Positions 31,592 to 34,406 of a stretch of 34,406 nt of DNA are shown here, in pieces. Source of the DNA: Chloroflexota bacterium (GTDB lineage: Bacteria; Chloroflexota; Anaerolineae; Anaerolineales; Anaerolineaceae); the NCBI GenBank assembly GCA_021848775.1, contig JAJZTR010000004.1, positions 1 through 34,406 of the forward strand, written 5' to 3'. How positions within the stretch are numbered: position 1 is the first letter of the stretch; each line of letters opens with the position of its first letter. The notes under the pieces were generated by a model, which was not told the DNA's origin, searched no databases, and saw only the letters and a program-made list of their open reading frames with translations. A program made the translations under genes and the position numbers.

Positions 31592-32392
31592 CTAATATTT
31601 TACGGCAGGTGTTTCTCCACCCCGAACTGCCCGGTCTATTTCAAGGAGATAGCCGGAGCCGCGAATCGAGCGGATCCAGTTTCCTCCTTCTGGAAACATT
31701 TCGAGTTTGGAATTTAGCCGCGATAAGATCGGGCGCAAGATTTTTGCGGCTTCACCAGCCCCGACCCGATAGCCGTAAGCTTTTTGTACCAATTCCTGGT
31801 GCGTCACCACCAGAGAATTGTTTTCAAGCAAAACCCCCATGATTTTAGCCTCAGTCGGTGTGAGGTGGATGATTGTTTCCTCTTTGGCGATTCGCCGGCG
31901 CATACAATCAATTACCACCCCATTCGCTGCGTGAAAAACGGTTTGCTCATAAGGCTGATTTGCCATAGCCAACACTCGATACCCTGCCCGAGCATTACCT
32001 ATGACTTGCTGTGAGCCCAAAGAAGATTCACCCCTGAGAACTCGTTCGACACTTATCAGGATATCCTTCGGGACCGCGGGTTTGATCAGGTAATCGTTGA
32101 CATGATAGCGCAGTGCCTGGATTGCAGTATCCATACTGCCATAAGCGGTCAGGATGATGACTTTGAGGTTTGGGTAAAGATCAATAGTCCTGGTGACAAC
32201 ATCGATTCCGCTCATGCCGGCCAGTTTTAAATCTAGAATCATCAGGTCAAAGGTCGAGCGGGCTAATTCGCGCAAAGCCGAGTCACCATCGCCCACTGCC
32301 GTAACCTCATACCCTTCGAGTTGTAGAATCCTCAGTAAAGACAGTCTGGCGACATATTCATCGTCTACCACTAAAATTCTCGCTAATGCCAT
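31592..32392 (-). CDS. OmpR/PhoB-like response regulator
   Basis: A 266-aa two-component regulator. The receiver domain (1-120) has D10-D11, phosphoacceptor D54 in DLMILDLKL, T82 and K104. The C-terminal winged helix (about 165-250) shows HLTPTEAKIMGVLLE and WIRSIRGSGYLL as in OmpR/PhoB DNA-binding domains. The ATG at 32392 is chosen because GGAGGG lies 8 bases upstream and the receiver begins at once; the open frame upstream overlaps the kinase. It starts one base after the kinase stop, so both are made together. Targets are unknown. Confidence 0.9.
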   Translation of the reverse strand: MALARILVVDDEYVARLSLLRILQLEGYEVTAVGDGDSALRELARSTFDLMILDLKLAGMSGIDVVTRTIDLYPNLKVIILTAYGSMDTAIQALRYHVNDYLIKPAVPKDILISVERVLRGESSLGSQQVIGNARAGYRVLAMANQPYEQTVFHAANGVVIDCMRRRIAKEETIIHLTPTEAKIMGVLLENNSLVVTHQELVQKAYGYRVGAGEAAKILRPILSRLNSKLEMFPEGGNWIRSIRGSGYLLEIDRAVRGGETPAVKY

Positions 32393-32393
32393 C

Positions 32394-34001
32394 TTAATCC
32401 CTCCTTGGCAGAACGACGCGGACACGAGCGCCTTGCCCCCGCAGGGGAGAAACAAAACCAAGATCTCCCCCGTGGACTTCGACAATCAGTTCATAACTTA
32501 TCGAAAGACCCAAACCGCTGCCATAGGATTTCGTGCTGACGAACGGTTCGAACAACCTCTCTTCGACACTCTCTGCCAGACCAACTCCGTTATCCTCGAC
32601 AGAAATTTCCACCTCTTTATCGTTTTCACTGATATCGATCCAGATTTGGCGCTGTTCGTCTTTGCTGCTTAATGCATCCATGGCGTTGAGCAGCAAATTT
32701 AGAATGACTTGCTGCACATGATCCCGAATTATGGGAATGATGATCGGATTGTCAGGATAATTGCGGATCACCTCGATATTGTAGTTTTTCAATTGTGGAT
32801 CGAGCAAATTGAGTACACCATCAACCAGACCGAGCATTTCTACCGGATAGGGAACGAAGCTGCCAGGTCTATAGTATTCCATCGTGGTCTGAGCCAGGGC
32901 TGATACACGCTCAACCTCCTTGCGAGCGATCTCGATGAACTCCTTGCGCTGCTCCTCCGGTAAATCAGTCCGCGCAGCCAGGTGCAGGCAATTTTGCACA
33001 CCTTGTAATGGATTGTTCAATTCATGCGCCAGAGAACCCATTAATCGGCCGAGAGCAGCCATTTTCTCAGCCATGATCAAGCTGCGCTGAGAATCCTCCA
33101 GTTGGCGAATAAAATCTTTCAAGTCATTGTAGAGTTGTGCATTTTCAAACGCTATTGCAGCCTGTCTGGCAAAAATTGTGATCAACTCCAGATCCGGTTT
33201 ACGCCATTCAGGCTGGTCTTCAGAGCGGATAGCAATAAACAATAGATTTTCTTTTTTACGGGTGATTGGAGCGCAAACCATGTCGCGATAATGGTTTTTT
33301 TTCATCCAGTCGCTCATGCGCTGCAACAATGGATCATCTGCTGTGATTAAAATAGCCGGTCCTTGATCGAAAATGGCTGTTAATGAGCCCTCGACCCGGG
33401 TAAAATTATGCTCTGAGGGGAATTCGGTAATGTTTTTCCCAGCGAGCAACTGCCAATGAGACTGTTTTCTGTCATTAACAAATATTCCGGATATGGTCGA
33501 TTGTGTTTGGGTACAAATATCATCCACGATCAGCTGGCTTAATACTTCCAATGTAGTCTCGGTATAAAGGTGTTCACTGATATCGAACAACGGGCGGATC
33601 ACTTTTAATCGAAGGGCGTCTAGTTTGTTCTGCTGCTTTTTAAGGACTGAATCAACCGTATCGATCAATTCGCCACCGTTCGATAATGGTTTAAGCAGCA
33701 GTCCATCAGCCCCGAATCTCAGGGCTTTGACTGCGTTTTCAACCGTACCAAATCCAGTCATAAGCAGAATCGCCAGGTCCGGGTTGGATTGAACCGCCAA
33801 TGTCATCAATTCAAACCCGTCCATATCGGGCATGCGAATATCGGTGATTAGTAAATCAAATGGGTTGGAGCGAAGGGATTCCAGGGCTTTTTTCGAATCA
33901 TTGACCGCCTGAGGTTGATAACCGGCCTTTTCTAACAGACGCTGGCATAGGATGGCATTCGCCAGGTCATCGTCCACAATCAGGATTTTTTCTCCAGCCA
34001 T
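32394..34001 (-). CDS. Hybrid sensor histidine kinase (receiver-GAF-HisKA-HATPase)
   Basis: A 535-aa soluble kinase with no membrane segment. An N-terminal receiver (1-125) has D10-D11, D54 in DLLITDIRMPDMDG, T82 and K104. A GAF-like sensor follows (about 140-295), then the H-box LAHELNNPLQG (His near 323) and the ATPase with N-box ILNLLLNAMDAL, G1 VEDNGVG and G2 SGLGLSI. The receiver placed before the kinase suggests that it is itself controlled by another kinase or acts in a relay. The signal is unknown. Confidence 0.92.
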   Translation of the reverse strand: MAGEKILIVDDDLANAILCQRLLEKAGYQPQAVNDSKKALESLRSNPFDLLITDIRMPDMDGFELMTLAVQSNPDLAILLMTGFGTVENAVKALRFGADGLLLKPLSNGGELIDTVDSVLKKQQNKLDALRLKVIRPLFDISEHLYTETTLEVLSQLIVDDICTQTQSTISGIFVNDRKQSHWQLLAGKNITEFPSEHNFTRVEGSLTAIFDQGPAILITADDPLLQRMSDWMKKNHYRDMVCAPITRKKENLLFIAIRSEDQPEWRKPDLELITIFARQAAIAFENAQLYNDLKDFIRQLEDSQRSLIMAEKMAALGRLMGSLAHELNNPLQGVQNCLHLAARTDLPEEQRKEFIEIARKEVERVSALAQTTMEYYRPGSFVPYPVEMLGLVDGVLNLLDPQLKNYNIEVIRNYPDNPIIIPIIRDHVQQVILNLLLNAMDALSSKDEQRQIWIDISENDKEVEISVEDNGVGLAESVEERLFEPFVSTKSYGSGLGLSISYELIVEVHGGDLGFVSPLRGQGARVRVVLPRRD

Positions 34002-34066
34002 TGGTTAGCTACTTCCGTGTTTAGTAAAAGAAGGTTAAGTTCGATCACGGTCTATTCTAACAAAAA

Positions 34067-34089
34067 AATATAGCATTTTGCGCTATATT
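34067..34089. promoter_or_regulatory. Operator-like inverted repeat between divergent genes
   Basis: AATATAGC and GCTATATT, a perfect 8-bp dyad with a 7-base spacer, in the gap between the kinase and methyltransferase starts. Confidence 0.5.
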
Positions 34090-34147
34090 GGTAAGGAGGG
34101 CTGGTTAATCAGGCAATGAACCTCAGCAGCAGCGAAAATGTCGATGC

Positions 34148-34153
34148 TATAAT
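34148..34153 (+). promoter_or_regulatory. Possible -10 box of the methyltransferase gene
   Basis: TATAAT 13 bases before the ATG; no good -35. If used, the transcript would be nearly leaderless. Confidence 0.4.
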
Positions 34154-34166
34154 CCTGCGAAGGCAG

Positions 34167-34406
34167 ATGAACAATTTTCAACCCTTTTTTTCCGATCAAC
34201 CTGAATTGCAGCTGGCTTCTAGCCTGCCGCCCGAAAAACGCATCCAACTTGGACAGGTATTTACCCCCTATGCCATCGCCAAGCCTATGGTCAGGTGGGT
34301 AACCTCAAACGGCCCTCCAACCACCCTCCTCGAACCGGCGCTTGGTCTGGGGATATTCACCCGGGCTTTATTGGAAATGTCCGCACAACCTGTGCTCCGG
34401 GTGACC
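34167..34406 (+). CDS. N6-adenine DNA methyltransferase, 5' part
   Basis: The first 80 codons of a gene cut by the window end. LGQVFTPYAIAKPMVRWV matches the motif X region, and TLLEPALGLGIF matches motif I (SAM binding), of gamma-type N6-adenine methyltransferases such as those in type I, IIG and Eco57I-like systems. AAGG precedes the ATG. Whether a restriction subunit follows cannot be seen. Restriction-modification genes are common beside integrated elements, but this one lies outside the att-bounded unit. Confidence 0.8.
   Translation, partial: MNNFQPFFSDQPELQLASSLPPEKRIQLGQVFTPYAIAKPMVRWVTSNGPPTTLLEPALGLGIFTRALLEMSAQPVLRVT

Noticed and set aside
32113-32142. GCAGTAT/ATACTGC inverted repeat in the response-regulator gene as another palindrome copy
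   Set aside because: Shares only AGTAT/ATACT with the element motif, with different spacing and order; it is within coding DNA.
32393-32485. Extended N-terminus of the response regulator
   Set aside because: It lies inside the kinase gene, and a strong ribosome site precedes ATG 32392, where the receiver begins.

Overview
The window looks like the chromosome of a Chloroflexota bacterium, probably Anaerolineae. This is inferred from the protein set and moderate base composition; no rRNA marker is present. It is ordinary housekeeping DNA interrupted by one foreign element of about 9.2 kb.

Left part (1-14400): the 3' part of rlmN, ftsY and prfB (with its programmed +1 frameshift) run on the plus strand and converge on pfkA. 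A two-gene operon follows, encoding an iron-sulfur flavoprotein and a DAO-family FAD subunit that together resemble a membrane-linked amino-acid dehydrogenase (proline dehydrogenase, opine oxidase or HcnBC type). Then come a HAD phosphatase, a Rel/SpoT (p)ppGpp enzyme, moeA, a VKOR-like protein, a small Cys/acidic protein, an MFS transporter and a staphylococcal-nuclease-like protein whose C-terminus is cut short.

Middle (14386-22366): three degenerate tandem copies of a tRNA-Gln 3' end plus terminator lead into an intact tRNA-Gln(CTG). On the minus strand follow gltX and the cell-shape cluster, transcribed mreB-mreC-mreD-mrdA-rodA-gltX. tRNA-Gly(CCC) has a near-consensus promoter.

Integrated element (22323-31522): a perfect 45-bp direct repeat of the tRNA-Gly 3' end marks attL and attR. 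Inside lie a tyrosine integrase next to attL, a 640-bp non-coding region with ~100-bp repeats, and a minus-strand block. That block encodes a short tail-tape-measure-like protein, two ribbon-helix-helix proteins, a coiled-coil protein, an HK97-type prohead protease, a zinc protein, an SF3-like ATPase and a primase-polymerase/CHC2 zinc fusion. Two small unknown genes lie on the plus strand at the right end. No major capsid, portal, terminase or lysis gene is visible, so it resembles a phage satellite more than a whole prophage. It also carries a dispersed 11-bp palindrome (ATACTCAGTAT) that I did not find outside it, a ~122-bp dyad with 9-bp iterons between the ATPase and primase genes, and a probable structured RNA with its own terminator just upstream of the tape-measure gene. 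I consider this element the most likely undescribed system in the window.

Right flank (31523-34406): the original tRNA-Gly terminator, displaced by the insertion, then a two-component pair (receiver-GAF-histidine kinase and OmpR-like regulator), and the divergent start of an N6-adenine DNA methyltransferase cut by the window end.
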